A stretch of 64,000 nucleotides of DNA, taken from Lindgomyces ingoldianus. Its lineage: Eukaryota; Ascomycota; Dothideomycetes; Pleosporales; Lindgomycetaceae. A program made the translations under genes and the position numbers. Positions 10,901-22,497 of the stretch are shown piece by piece. Each line of letters starts with the position of its first letter. Positions within the stretch are counted from its first letter, which is position 1. The DNA is taken from the NCBI RefSeq assembly GCF_010093535.1, contig NW_022985192.1, forward strand, positions 107,369-171,368, written 5' to 3'. Below the pieces are notes generated by a model. It had not been told where the DNA came from. It saw nothing but the letters and a program-made list of their open reading frames with translations, and made no database searches.

Positions 10901-11405
10901 ATGCCATGCCACCGTTGAGGTAGTTTGGTCCGATTGCAGAAAAGTGCATGTCCTGCTTGTTGTACGACAGGCTTTCTTGCTCCCAGGTGCCGTTCCCGCT
11001 TTTCGCAGACGTCTGAGGTGTGAAGGTCCAGACTTCGGCACCACCTACACCCATGGCACAGTCTCCGGTGTACACTGTCATGTTTCCTCCATTGTCGAGT
11101 ATTGGCGTGAAGGCTCGACGTGTCTTTGTGTCGAGGAAGGGCAGGGTGGGTAAGAGGGTGGTGAGCTGGAGCTCGGATGCAATGACCTTGGAAGACAGGT
11201 CGATGGATCCGAGTTCGAACTGCGAAGATGAGCCGGGAGAGGGGCGGTAGACGTAGAGACGGGCGCCATTCTGCAGTATGGTGGTGGGGTTAAATGGCAT
11301 TTGAGCAGTGACAGTGTTGAGGAACAGCAACCCGCAGAGGAGGGGTACATGCAAGAAGGTGAGCGACCTCATGTCGGAAGCAGACGGCGCGTTTGACTGA
11401 TGCAT
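7920..11405 (-). CDS. Kelch-repeat single-pass membrane protein
   Basis: An uninterrupted frame of 1161 residues. Two Mets compete for the start; the second (residue 12, MRSLTFLHVPLLCGLLFLNT) begins directly with a signal peptide ending near VTA, so it may be the true start. Residues about 40-450 form a kelch beta-propeller, with blades seen at RSGHTAVL...IVLFGGW and YGHGAVMLPGGVMMVMGGY and several N-glycosylation sequons. A glycine-rich hydrophobic segment near residues 460-485 (GLGIGMAAVLGLMVFYIWY) followed by RRLKKQR is a transmembrane helix with a cytoplasmic basic anchor. The remaining 670 residues are Ser/Arg/Pro-rich and probably disordered, with an octaglycine run. Type I topology with an external propeller and a long cytosolic tail suits fungal cell-surface or polarity proteins; the function is not known. 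The long antisense frames across this gene are shadows. Confidence 0.85.
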   Translation of the reverse strand: MHQSNAPSASDMRSLTFLHVPLLCGLLFLNTVTAQMPFNPTTILQNGARLYVYRPSPGSSSQFELGSIDLSSKVIASELQLTTLLPTLPFLDTKTRRAFTPILDNGGNMTVYTGDCAMGVGGAEVWTFTPQTSAKSGNGTWEQESLSYNKQDMHFSAIGPNYLNGGMAFSSLVKGGAKDTGAYFFGGMCPSPDGSSDWQSAANYSNLMVTLQPSKDTTKPFGYQIGVSPSRGPPIAEAGFTLTGLSPSFSNKSDGTQTQQQNFVLVGGHTSNAFINMSQVALFSLPEQGWTFLPVSQPDTQRTDLAIHTDVNEIEPRSGHTAVLTQDGQRIVLFGGWIGDVDTPANPQLAILNVGQGFGGQGNWEWTVPATSGPGLTKNSGIYGHGAVMLPGGVMMVMGGYSISAPSSRWRRAGKTAYTKTLFFNVTSNTWISEYSPPPQTATSAPAQIGPLAKTSQKVGLGAGLGIGMAAVLGLMVFYIWYTRRLKKQRDFREKQLRDLAMGAHRYNIECLTPGVDGRGGHIDAVEYFDDANDFYPTADCQQNQGWRRSNGHDAERTGLLVEIPSPTRGLRRSLGSRASHHLNGRGGASVRGSGHIHPIDELEEEEQVHEKEQTVDKTPLASQPEMLERSANRGVSIFDSAPVLDPFTNSHRASGLSTKQRKSVTHSAPASPTCDGAEEGNHDWEIVHPGRSSPTSNGRVSPTKSDRTESNLSERSMRSNLSSNSTNGSVRRSVSVRSTAILNNAFHVNPFKTPEGSPTRDIHHRHSGGGGGGGGWQSPTDPRTQSFTSIRSSGRPNVVNADTDSFMTARTSFMQLQAEGEALLGGNPERERARPDTASTSNGSSTHTYRDTEGSGTMSRAGTITAMTSVTDASTRPRERRKSWLGSVRRALSRSTTAMDTRTRSLTTSTPQLESYTDNPPSPTAPASKRKSFPVSSPPRRAASDAGFWTGKRGKQDWLDDELDPNDPRARWRRTSGDNWGAPEDVAFAEKERKRAEWRQRGNLISLGDEDHIHLPSPHPSNLPPGDFLSGRGGEDERPSTPADEEDWDVEAAVERRVVQVMFTVPKTRLRVVNADVDGSSILSLPREDRDKDKSDGKGDASMSPSNSPSRVKDLVGRFEQQGPPRMSPRPSPSPSVRSFKVRGKGKEREGATDTEAEER

Positions 11406-12504
11406 GGATTCGTAAGTCTCGGGGAGCGGAAAGGACCTTCAGGCCGAAAGCAGTTCCGATTCCTCCATGGACCGCGCTGTGAGGGATGGGATGAGGGACA
11501 GCGTATCACAAACTGACGAGGTTGATTACCGTGACTCAAGAAGAACACGGGAAGAAGCAGAGGTTCGAGGGCAGAGGGGCATCTGAGATGGACAGTTCAC
11601 GCACAGATGCATGGAGCGTGAGGCGGGTATCGGGCCTGTAAACAGAGGCCCAGCCATCGATTGCGCAACGCCCAGCTGCAACACCGGGGACTGTCCTTTC
11701 ACGAGCGGAGGAATCGAGCTCACGGCCCAATGAAACCGCCAGGATGTCCTCCTGCTGGTATTGCAGGAATGCAGTGGGCTCTGCAGCTTCGGCTAGGCGC
11801 AATCAGAAGAAGGATAGCGGGCGGCACATTCCCCGTCGTAAACAACCATCGTCCGGGCAACCCTCCGCTGTGGCTGGTCTGGATGGCACTGCCCCCTGAT
11901 AACCAGACGGCGAATGGAAAGGCCTGGAGTCGATCATGCAAGCGTTTCATGCGCTCCAGACTCTCCGACGAGCAAATTGTTACGTGATCTTGAGATGGAG
12001 GAGTGGTGGCAAGGGTTTATGAGGAAGGGTGGTTGGTGTTGCGCAAAGCACGCGCTGCTGCCAGCTGCAGCTTGCACGATCTTGGCTGGCAGACAATCCC
12101 TGAGATCTTTAGTAAGTCTTGTGTCGAGCCTGGAGAGTAATTGGAAAAGCATTTCGAGCAGCATCGTCTGGGGAAATTCTTCTTCCATTTGGTGATGTCG
12201 TCGTCGTGGTGATCAGTGGCAATTTGCAATCTTGCAGGCTGTTGAGAGACTTTGCATCCAAGACTTTCACTACGCAGGGGTCCAGCAACCATGTACCAAG
12301 GTACCTCCCCCCCCCCCCCCAGCCACCCCGCCAGCCCGTCAGCCCACCAGCCCGCCAGCACCAACACCAACACCAACACTACCCGCTAGGGATTTCGGAT
12401 ATGGCACCTCAAGTCTGCGTTCCAGTACCATGCATGGCTTGAATTGCAAGACAACCGTGCATGCCAACATTTTACATTGTCGTCATACATCCAAGTAGTC
12501 TACT
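11406..12504. other. Intergenic between kelch and SDR genes
   Basis: Promoter side of the kelch gene and 3' side of the SDR gene. A run of 14 C lies at 12307-12320, followed by CCAGC and CAACAC low-complexity repeats up to about 12380. No gene recognised. Confidence 0.5.
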
Positions 12505-13467
12505 CTAAATGCTAAATCTCATGCCTCCATTCGCGCAAACCACACTGCCCGTGGTCCACCCGGCTTCAGGCATACACAGCATCCCCACTACCCCCGCAAT
12601 CTCCTCACTGTATGCCGGCCGGCCTCCTGCTTTCGTCGAAGGCTCATATATCTCCTCGGTATCTATGCCTTTCCTCGGCGCTGCCAATGGAGTGTTCTCG
12701 ATAAACGGCTTGTTACGTGCCACGAAGAGTTCGTCGGTGGTCCAGTACATGTCCGTTGCCACCGGCCCTGGATTTATTGCGTTGACGGTTGCCCGTTCGG
12801 CGAGCTCGCGAGACCACGTTCGCGTCATGCTTTCCAGTGCCGCCTTCGTGCCGCCGTAGATGGACTGGCTGATGTAGCCTAGCGACGAGCTCACGGAAGA
12901 AAGGTTCACTATGCGGCCGGAGCGGTCGTGCGGCAGGTACGGCAGCGCTGCCTGCACAAGAAGCAGTGGGCCGCGCACATTGACGTTGTACTGCCGCGCA
13001 AAGTCCTCACAGTCAATGTTCTCGATCGTATTGTTGCCTGCCACGCCGGCGTTGTTTATTATGATGTCGAGCTGGAATTTTTGCGTCTTGGGGTGCTGGA
13101 AGTGGTTTTTTGCAACTTCGACGATGTGATTTGGCCCGTTCTCAGAGCCCATATTGGCTTGAACAGGGACCGCTTGCACGCCGTGTACGGCTTCGAGCTC
13201 GGCAGCGAGGTCTTCGGTGAGCTTTGCCGACGAGTCCGACGTGTAGTTGAGGATGAGGGAGCATCCTTTGCTGGCGAGGTTGCGGGCAATTGCGGCACCG
13301 ATGCCTGGAAAATAAGGGTCAGAGTGTGCAGAACACTCTCCGAGAGACCACTAGGACGTACCTCTAGAAGCGCCTGTCACAATCCCAACCTTGCCTTCCA
13401 GCACGCGAAAGCCAGAGCCTCCACCGAGGTTTGTCGAGGCCGACCGGGCGGGCGTTGGTCTCGACAT
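12505..13467 (-). CDS. Short-chain dehydrogenase/reductase (SDR)
   Basis: Two exons, 13467-13362 and 13304-12505, joined by a 57-bp GT-AG intron, give 301 residues. The classical SDR signature is complete: the NAD(P)-binding TGASRGIG motif at residues 31-38, split by the intron; NNAG near residue 119; catalytic Ser at about 174-175; and the YxxxK pair Tyr185/Lys189. The later NAINPGPVATDMYW block is the usual PG motif. The C-terminal block GVVGMLCMPEAGWTTGSVVCANGGM is typical of fungal 3-oxoacyl-ACP-reductase-like SDRs. It should reduce a carbonyl or oxidise an alcohol with NAD(P)H; the substrate cannot be told from sequence. The Arg following TGAS hints at NADPH preference. It stands alone, with no clustered biosynthetic genes next to it. 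Confidence 0.92.
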
Positions 13468-13851
13468 GACGAGCGGATTCAAGTGGATTCAAGTTAGGTG
13501 ATCAATTGGCGGGTTCTGGGTGAAGAACAGGGCACTCTGTCAGGTCGAGTACACGATGGCGGGGTCGCCCTTTCAAGTGGGATGACGGAGCTGCGGTGGA
13601 GCTCGCCGGGCCAAGTTTTGCCGACAATTTCTCCGCCATATGGACCTGGAGGGGGATTGGTGCGAAGACATGATGAGCTACAGCAGGCTACAGCGGGGGG
13701 CAATGAGATCTTCAGGCCGTTGGAGACGTCGCGATGGGAGGTTTGGTGTTGCGTCTTGACGGAGTGGTACAAGACCTCACGCCTCGGAGTCGCTTAGTAA
13801 GGCGCTATCGGCCTTTGTCGCACCCTTTCGGAGAGGCTTTGAAATTCGGAA

Positions 13852-13950
13852 ATTATGGAGAGGCGTTTTATGGAGAGGCGTTTTATGGAGAGGCGTTTTA
13901 TGAAGAAGCGTTTTATGGGGAGGCGTTTCATGGAGAGGTGTTTGATCCCA
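13852..13950. repeat. 15-bp minisatellite, about 5.5 units
   Basis: Consecutive 15-base units of the form AGGCGTTTTATGGAG at 13861, 13876, 13891, 13906 and 13921, with a partial unit at 13936. The first two are identical; later ones carry one to three changes. The unit length is a multiple of three, so the tract is open in frame, but nothing suggests translation. Confidence 0.85.
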
Positions 13951-14510
13951 TTCGGTAAGAATGCGAAGCATCAATGATATCCCAGTGAAGATGGGTTGTT
14001 GCTCCAAACACTTGCGCACCAGTTTCGAGGACAATAGTCCAGGAGCCGTCTGAGGGTTATCGTTGGGCGATATAGACACGTGTCTGAATGCTCCAGCAAT
14101 TGTCTGTCAGATTGGTTATTGACCTTCCTTTCTCTCTGCCCTCTGATGCCCGAAGCCCGACAATACGAACCACCGCTCCGATTCCGACATCGGGGGCCAG
14201 ATGCTCGCCTTGTCTGCAGACGCCACCAGAAAACCGTTGTGTCTGCTCGTCCAAGTCTCTCTTGCCCAATTTATGATGCCAACTAAGAGCAGGGCTCAAT
14301 TAAAATAGCCCGGGTCTGCTGTGTGCAAACGTTCCGAAGGCCTGGCAACCGAAGCTCTTCTGATTAATGTGACGCAGTGTGCAGCAGTTGGTGATGGTTC
14401 CCAGGATCTTCGCGCATCAGCAAAGGCGGTGAATGGATCCGGCTAGAGCCGCACCCCGCGTGCAGCACCAACAAAAAACATGTAAAAGCACACCACCCAG
14501 ACTAAGAAAT

Positions 14511-14550
14511 CCTCTCACCTCCTCTCACCTCCTCTCACCCCTCTCACCCC
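14511..14550. promoter_or_regulatory. Pyrimidine-rich direct repeats in the MET6 5' leader
   Basis: A 10-base unit CCTCTCACCT is repeated at 14511 and 14521, with variants at 14531 and 14541. CT-rich tracts just upstream of the start codon are common in highly expressed filamentous-fungal genes and often lie around the transcription start. Role here is inferred from position only. Confidence 0.4.
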
Positions 14551-14646
14551 TCCTTCCTCGCCTTGCATCCCCAGTTCCCATATTTCCCACCAGTTTCATC
14601 CCCAATTGCCCTCTCTACATACCCTCCTCCGCCACACCTGCCCAGC

Positions 14647-17054
14647 ATGGTCCAGTCATCAGTGCTCGGCTTTCCCCGCATGGGCGCCAATCGTGAGCTG
14701 AAGAAGGCGAACGAGGCATACTGGGCCGATAAGCTCTCAAGAGACGATCTACTGAAGGAGGCCAAGCGACTCCGACTAGAGCACTGGAAGATCCAGAAAG
14801 ACGCAGGCGTCGACATCATCCCTAGCAATGACTTTGCTTTCTATGACCACATCCTCGACCACATCCAGATGTTCAATGTCAGCTCAAACTCCACTTGGCA
14901 TCCCTCCGATAACCCAGGCTAACTGCAATAGGCCATCCCAGAGCGGTACTCAAAAGCCTCTCTACACCCCATCGATGAGTACTTTGCCATGGGCCGTGGC
15001 CACCAGAAGGGTGGCGTCGACGTTCCTAGCTTGGTAAGACAATCGATTCGAGCTCTCACGTAGTCGTCCACTAATGTTCGGACCAGGAAATGGTCAAGTG
15101 GTTCGACTCCAACTACCACTATGTCAAGCCCACCCTGCAGGATGGACAGACGTTCAAGCTCGCCGCCGACCCCAAGCCTGTCGTCGAGTTCCTCGAGGCC
15201 AAGGAGGCTGGCATCATCACCCGCCCAGTCCTCATAGGCCCCGTCTCTTTCCTTGCCCTCGGCAAGGCCGACCGTGGCCAGTCAGTCGACCCTATTTCCC
15301 TTCTCGACAAGCTCGTCCCGGTATATGCTGAGCTTCTCGAGAAGCTGAAAGCTGCTGGTGCCGAGACGGTCCAGATCGATGAGCCAGTCTTGGTCTACGA
15401 TCTTCCTTCCAAGGTCAAGGATGCCTTCAAGCCTGCATATGAGAAGCTCGTCGGTGACAAGCTCCCCAAGCTTGTCCTCGCCACCTACTTTGGCGACATC
15501 GTCCACAACTTCGATATCCTACCCAGCCTCCAGGGCGTGTACGGCATCCACGTTGACCTTGTCAGGAACCCTGAGCAGCTCGAGAGTGTCATTGGCAAGC
15601 TCGGCCCCAACCAGATTCTTTCCGCCGGTGTCGTTGACGGCCGAAACATCTGGAAGACCAACTTCAAGCGAGCCATTGAGGCTGTTGAGACCGCCGTCCA
15701 GAAACTCGGCAAAGATCGTGTCATCGTTGCCACATCCAGCTCCCTCCTCCACACTCCTCACTCATTAGACAGCGAGAAGAAACTTGATGCCGAAGTCAAG
15801 GAGTGGTTCTCCTTCGCCGTCCAGAAGACCTCGGAGGTTGTCGTTATCGCCAAGGCTGTAACTGACGGCCCTGCCACCGTTCGGGAAGCACTTGAGGCGA
15901 ATGCCAAGGCCATGCAGTCGCGAGCTTCCTCCTCTCGAACCAACAACAAGGCTGTGAAGGACCGCCAGGCTAGCGTCACCGCCGCCATGCACGAGCGCCA
16001 GTCTCAATTCCCAGAGCGATATGCTCAGCAGAAGACCCATCTCAGTCTCCCAATGTTCCCTACCACTACCATTGGTTCCTTCCCTCAGACCAAGGAGATC
16101 CGTATCCAGCGTAACAAGTTCACCAAGGGTGAGATTACTGCTGAGCAGTACGAGAAATTCATTGAGAAGGAGATCCAGGACGTCATCAAGATCCAGGACG
16201 AGCTCAAGCTCGATGTGTATGTTCACGGTGAGCCTGAGCGAAACGACATGGTGCAATACTTCGGCGAGAGGCTCGAAGGCTATGTCTTCACCACACACGG
16301 CTGGGTCCAGTCATACGGATCGCGCTGCGTTCGACCGCCGATCATTGTCGGTGACATTTCCCGTCCTGCCCCCATGACCGTCAAGGAGTCGAAGTACGCT
16401 GCTTCCATCTCCAGCAAGCCGATGAAGGGTATGCTTACCGGACCCATCACCTGCTTGCGATGGTCTTTCCCTCGTGACGACGTTCACCAGTCAGTGCAAG
16501 CTCAGCAGCTTGCTCTTGCCCTGCGCGACGAGGTCATTGACCTCGAAGCTGCCGGCATCTACGTCATTCAGGTTGACGAACCTGCTCTCCGAGAAGGTCT
16601 TCCTCTCCGCGCTGGTAGCGAGCGAGAGAAGTACCTCTCCTGGGCCGTGGACTCATTCAAGCTAGCCTGCGCCGGTGTAAAAGACTCGACTCAGATCCAC
16701 TCCCACTTCTGCTACTCGGAATTCCAAGACTTCTTCCACGCCATCGCCGCCCTCGACGCCGACGTCCTGTCGATCGAGAACAGCAAGTCGGACGCCAAGC
16801 TCCTGAAAGTCTTCGAGGACAAGGCATACCCGCGCCACATCGGTCCGGGCGTCTACGACATCCACTCGCCGCGTGTCCCCTCGGAGCAGGAGATCAAAGA
16901 CCGCATCGCCGAGATGCTGGCCTACCTCAAGCCCGAGCAGCTCTGGGTCAACCCCGACTGTGGGCTGAAGACTAGGCAGTGGAAAGAGACCAAAGCCGCT
17001 CTAACTAATATGGTTAATGCTGCTATTTTCAACCGCGAGAAGTATGCTTCTTAA
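14647..17054 (+). CDS. MET6: Cobalamin-independent methionine synthase
   Basis: Three exons, 14647-14877, 14932-15033 and 15087-17054, yield 766 residues, the usual length of fungal MetE-type enzymes. It transfers the methyl group of 5-methyltetrahydrofolate polyglutamate to homocysteine, the last step of methionine synthesis in the cytosol. The N-terminal barrel starts with the conserved VLGFPRMG block; the catalytic C-terminal barrel holds TTTIGSFPQT, HGEPERNDMVQYFGE and the zinc ligands in HSHFCYSEF (His and Cys near residues 649-651) and NPDCGLKTR (Cys near 733). The start at 14647 gives the family's canonical MVQSSVLGFPRMG; an in-frame upstream ATG at 14563 would add 28 Pro-rich residues and is less likely. 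Codon use is strongly biased to C-ending codons, as in highly expressed genes. Both introns lie in the first 450 bases. Confidence 0.97.
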
Positions 17055-18142
17055 TTGAAGTTCCATCCAAGGTTTTCAACGCTGGAGTTGGAGCTGGATG
17101 GATACGTTTCATCAACGTGTTTCCAGTGACAAGCAGCATATCAACAGCTGCTAAGTGTCTGTAATGTGTCTTATGTGTTATGATACCAACATTAAAAGTT
17201 CAACCTGCATCATGGGTCATTTGGGAGGGCGGTATATCGGAGGGGTTTGTGAGCGAACGCCTTCAACATTGGCGTTCATATCAGATCAGATTATACCAGG
17301 CAAGACCGGCAGGGTTTTGTATGGCGTATTTTGGTGGAACTTAAGTGTGTTTTCCCGGCGTTTGAAAAAGTTTCAAGTTTAGGTTCGGTTCGAAATGGTT
17401 CGGCTGTGGAACTTCAACAGGCCGCTTGCATTTTAGACGAGATCCAAGGGCAGACGCCTTCATCAGGTATAGGATGAATTGCCAGGTCCTCTGGGGCTGA
17501 GCCCAAGTGGAGCTGAGTTGAGCGAGAGACCAGGGCAGCGTCTCGATATGATAGGATAGAATATGATACCAGAGAAACAAAATATATAAAACGAAGTTCA
17601 ACACCTTCAAAACCTTAGTCTAACCTTGTACTCGATGTTGCATTCATTATTTTAGATAATCTCGGTCGATTGACATAGCTACATTGATAACCGAATCCAT
17701 GACATGGCTTCATATTCAGCAGATTTGAATCACATGCCCGTACGGATTAGTTTTAGGTCGGGTAGAGGTAGCCCGAGAGAACATTGGAGGTGATGATTGA
17801 CGATGAGGATTGTTGAATATTTACTATTAACCATAACAGATATCGGCAAATTCCAACACCCAGACAACGGATCGCGCTCTATGATGAAGAAAGCAGCGCG
17901 TCCTCTCCAACCCTAGGTCCTATCCGTCATATCGTCATACCTCATAACCTCCAGATCATATCAATACAAGATAACTCCAGTGCTCCTTTCCCCTTACCAC
18001 TTTCCCGTCGCGTCCTGTTCCGTCGCATCCCGTTCCGTTACATTATCCCTCCGCACACACATCCCGCTTACCTCTCCTCCCTGTTTCCCTACCAATCACA
18101 CCCCCATCCACCTACACCCACTGCCATCCACGTTCCCTAAAC
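17055..18142. other. Convergent intergenic region
   Basis: This is the shared 3' region of the methionine synthase gene and the disordered-protein gene on the other strand. No gene or repeat recognised; the short frames present have no coding character. Confidence 0.5.
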
Positions 18143-21100
18143 CTAACACTCTGCCCTCACACTCCCAAATCGAACCAAACTCAACACACGCTCGCGTTCC
18201 ACTTTCTCCTGCTCTTTATACAAATTGACCAAATCCATCGTACTGCGTCGTACGCTCACCATGCTTTTTCCCTCGGTGCACGATTGTGACTCGGTGTCTT
18301 CGTCTCCAGTGCCATCACCCTGGCTATGGTTCTGGTTCTGGCTCAGTCCCACACCCCCATTCCCAAACCCCACTGCCGCACACGCCTTAGTCCCAGTCAT
18401 GCTAATCCCATACACACCCGCCCTACTCCCCGCCCTCACCTCACCACTTCGCAATCTTGCAGGAAGAGTCTGAGAATGGAGACGGGAGGCTGGGTGTCTA
18501 GCGTCGAAGGAAGGACGTATGCGGCCAAAGTCATTGACATCGATATCAAAGTCCGTGCTCGCGCGCGGGAATTCCGGGATCAGTGATTCATAATACACGG
18601 ACCAGACGCGCGCGCGATCGGGAGGCGGGGCAGAGAAACGTCGATCGTTGGCATTGGTGGTGCCGTCGAGCATGGCTGCCCGCTCGTTCTGTTCCTGTTC
18701 GTCGGAGGGTTTGCGTGAACGGAGTACAGCCGATGACTCTGCACTCCGTTTCTTCACATTGAAATCCATATCTCGATCCCTCATCTCCCCCATCAAAAAC
18801 TCCCTATCTCCAACACCTCCCGCAGCTCCAGCACCTCCCTCAGCTTCAACATCTCCCTCAGCTTCAACATCTCTCTCAGCTTCAACGTCTCCCTCAGCTC
18901 CCTCTCCTTCATCCCCTCCCTCCCCACCACCACTTCCCCAAACCTCCGGCAAAATCTCCAGTTCTGGAAACTCCAACAGCCCTCCCGCCGTAACACTACT
19001 CCGATGCCCATGTCCATGTCTCTGAAACTCCGTTGACTGACTTCTAAAAATCCGCGCATAATTCTTGAGAAACTGTTTCCCAAATGTCATACTCCTACTC
19101 TTCGCCATTCTATCGCCTGTACTAGCGCTACCGATTCTTTTCTTCCTTTTCTTGCCGTGAGGACCTGGCGGGCTTGGTGGGCGAGCTATGGGGTCGATGT
19201 CGATGTTATCAGGATCATGGTTAGAAAGGGGGCCATGATTGGTATTAGGCTGAGGGTCAGAGTTGGGGCCCATGGCAAATTGAATCGCGGCTTCGAGCGC
19301 GAAGTCACGAGTTTGCACGGCGTCGAGATGGGTAGCTGAGGTTGTGCGCTCGAGACGTGTGTGCGAAGGATAGCGTCCCCAAGCGCCAATGGTGGGAGGG
19401 GTATCATCTTGATTCTCGAATGCGATTTTAGTTTCTTGGCCGGGGGATATATCACCAGAATGTGCTTGCACCATCGCAGTCCTACGCTTCATAACCCTCC
19501 CGAAACCACCCGGCGATTCGCCTGGAGATTCTGACTCTGATTCTGCGATCGGGGAGGTGTGGAGGTCGTGAATTGGTTTGTGCAGGTAGGATTTTGCGAG
19601 ATCCTGTACGCTGCCGAGGGATTTTGGTCGCGATATACTGCAGCTGCGCTCCCGAAATGGACTTCCATGCGTGGCGAGAGCTTTGTTGGCAGAGAGGAAC
19701 ATAGAACTTCGTTCTTCTTGGTAGGACTTTAGAGCGCGTTCCCACATGGGGCTTGCCTCTTTATCTTTTCCTAGTGCTTCTTGTTCGGTCTGGAGACTCA
19801 TCATCGAACGCGATAATCGACGCTCGCGGCTCGATGTCAGATGAGGAGTCTCAAATGGCCCGTCGACCCTGGGTCGAGCGTCGAGGATTGTTTCGCTTTG
19901 GCTTCGGACGCTATTCCGTGGACGAAGAAACCGCATAAGTGATATTGATGAAGGGGTTTTCTTCCGTGGGGGCGAAGGGCTGAACTCTTCGCGGAACTTG
20001 GACTTCTTCGTAAGCGCGACGCTGTTGTTACGAGCGAGCGAAATAGGACGGCTTGTTTCCAATATGGTATCATTTGCTGTCATACTGGTCCCAGCCTGAG
20101 GATCCGAGACACCGTATCGATAGGTAGGCCTGGGAGTTTCTTCATTATCAGTGGGATAGTGTTCCGGACCGGCGTCTTTCACAAGGTCCGTCATGGTATT
20201 CTTGTACGAATCAAGATGTGTGACACTCAACGATAAGTTTCCCATCGAGCCACCAAAGCTATCAGGCGGGCTCTGTGGCCGGCTCGAATAGACGGAAGAC
20301 TTATCATCGCAGAATTGACGTTCTACCCCAGAGTTGACTTCAGATTTGAGAACCTTTCCCCATTTAGCAGGGACTCGTGAGCTGGCGAAGCCAGAGCTCG
20401 AAGTGCGATTGTGTCGAGTGCGCTGTAATTGAGACGCTCGGCTTATGTCGGAGGCATTGCGGTTCAGGAGTTGGTGGGGCGGCGTGGGCATGGGGTCAGC
20501 ATCAGCGAGTTGGTCCCAGGAGAGAAGGGAGCCCGAACGCAGATGGTGTGAGATGCGCATGCTGTAGAGATGGACGGAGCGGCGTGGATTGTTATCTTCA
20601 TCTTCGTTGTCACGGGGGTTGTTATTGTCGTCAATGTTTGGTGGAGCAGTTATTTCCTTGCTAGAGCTCGATTCATGACTGGATGTAGGCTGCCGAAGAT
20701 GCACGTCCAGTTCAGGCTGACCTTGTCCTAGATTAAAGGCTTTCGATTCTCCGGATTGATCAGATGCTTTTGATTCCTTACTAGGCTCTTTACTAGGGAA
20801 CTGTGTCGCCTTGTTGGCGACCAAGGAAGCTTTGGACGGCTTCGCAGGTAGCGTTGACTTCGACGGTTGAGGCCGCAAAGTTGCCCTCGACGGCTTAGAA
20901 CTAGGCGGAGTTGGGAATTGAGAGAGACGAAGGCTCTCAGCCATAGAAACCGACCAAGGAACTCTGTCCTGGGACAGAATGCTAGGTAACCGAATAGGCG
21001 AAAGTGGTGAGGGTGCAGGAAGCTCCGTCGAAGTGGCAGAATGAGAGCGTCTCAGTCTTCGATCTCGCTCCATCGTACCGGCAAACCGAAGATTCGGTGA

Positions 21101-21873
21101 ACTTGTGAACCGGGCTGGGGTCGTAGGTCCCCCAGGTTGGAGTTGGTTGACCTGGTAGGGATGGCTGTCACGCCCTAGGTCGATGCTGTTGCGCGCTCGT
21201 GTTGAAGTGGGTTTGCTATCAATACATTAGCATCAAGCCAGAGATTAATATCATCAACGAACCTTCCAGGCGATGGCGTCCACTCAATACTATGCAAACT
21301 CGTCCTCTTCCCGGGCGCCTTCTTCCCAACCCTCCTTGCAATATCATCCAACATCTCTGCATCCGAATCATACCCACCCTCCTCCGGCTTCTTGTCACTG
21401 AACAAGTCCTTCCTCAGATCCTCTTTCGTAATCTTGAGCTGCAAATTCGGCGCATCTCTCGGTGCCTTCACCACTGTATCCGGTTCTTCAACCTGCTCAG
21501 CTTTCTTCTTCCCCGTATCCTTCAAATGCACATTCGGGGTCATCCTCGGCATATCCTTTGAGAACTTCCGCTTGATTAACGCATGCACGCTCTTGATCTT
21601 ATGCAAACTGTGTAGACTATGCATCGACGGTCGTGAAAAGCGGTACTTTGGAGGAGAAATCTCTGTCGAGTCCTCGTCCTTCGCATTATCGAAGATCTGA
21701 CGCAGTTCATGGAAGTCTTCAGATCGGGTGCTCGTGAAGCGGGAGCCGTACGAACCGGCTTCTTTCTGCAGCAGAGGCTTCTTCGGGGTGACTTCGCTTA
21801 TGCGTATGGCTGGGAGGTCTGGTGAAGACGACTCGGAGCGCTGGCCAGCTGTGCAGCAGAGTTGTTTAGCCAT
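18143..21873 (-). CDS. Large disordered protein of unknown function
   Basis: Two exons, 21873-21263 and 21215-18143, with one 47-bp GT-AG intron, give 1227 residues. The frame reads through the junction cleanly, so the two long frames are one gene rather than two. No catalytic domain or membrane segment is visible. The protein is rich in Ser, Arg, Pro and Glu, with many RSxS and SPxR motifs that resemble kinase or 14-3-3 sites, and it appears largely disordered. An acidic tandem block built on GDVEAE lies near residues 965-1005. A conserved-looking C-terminal segment (MDLVNLYKEQEKVERERVLSLVRFGS) may form a helix. Serine-rich regulatory or scaffold proteins of this type are common in filamentous fungi; I cannot name a function. 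A 3-kb open frame with one small intron makes a real gene very likely. Confidence 0.8.
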
Positions 21874-22497
21874 TGTTGTTGTGGAGGGGGGTCCGCCAAC
21901 ATGGCCTTTGCAGCCAAGTCGGGAGACTACTGTGGTAGGGATTGGATGGAGAAACTAAACAAGGGCGAGAGAACAGGCAATGAAGAATTGAGTTGACGAA
22001 GAAGCGGAAGTGATGGAATATGAGTTGTGATGGGTCGAGAGGAGGAAGCCTGGTTAGGGAGAGGAGTTAATGACAGCTACCGCGGTAGGACGCCGATGAC
22101 AAACATTGATAGTGGGTAGGAAAGAACGGACGGCAATGTAGGCAAGCATCCAGCCAATTCCTTCCCATCCCTCAGGAGGGGGTAAGAGGCGCCGACGCTG
22201 GGGCAATCCAGGTACAGCTTAAGTCATCCCATCTCGCCCTTCAAAAATGAAGTGTTTGACTTACAGCGATGCTCTGTTCAGCAGCGTATTCAGACCAATC
22301 TTTGTATATGGACCTGCGCTTTTCGAGTCGGCGAGGAAGTTGCTCGGGCACTTCCCCAGAGAACCTACCATGCGCCTTGACACGGCAGAGCCCGCCCCCA
22401 GAGATATTGGCTGCTCCCGAAGTGGGCCATGTGTACTACCAGATCGTCAAGATGCGTACCATTATATAACCATCCCATTCTCCTCATTAGCCCAGCA
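21874..22497. other. Intergenic, promoter of the disordered-protein gene
   Basis: No gene recognised in either strand. The region holds the upstream side of the gene starting at 21873 and the 3' flank of the adenylyltransferase gene. Confidence 0.5.

Larger units (their letters stand above)
13468..14646. other. Divergent intergenic region between SDR and methionine synthase genes
   Basis: The SDR gene leaves to the left and the methionine synthase gene to the right, so this 1.2-kb stretch holds both promoters. It also contains a minisatellite (13852-13950) and a CT-rich tract next to the right-hand gene. No other gene recognised. Confidence 0.55.

Noticed and set aside
13852..13950. Repeats considered as a CRISPR-like array
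   Set aside because: Units are contiguous without spacers and the organism is a fungus; it is a minisatellite.
14563..14646. In-frame upstream ATG for methionine synthase
   Set aside because: It would add 28 Pro/Ser-rich residues before the family's invariant N terminus, and lies in the CT-rich leader.
20377..20664. 95-codon Cys-rich forward frame
   Set aside because: Antisense to the long disordered-protein exon; its cysteines come from complementary Ala/Thr codons.
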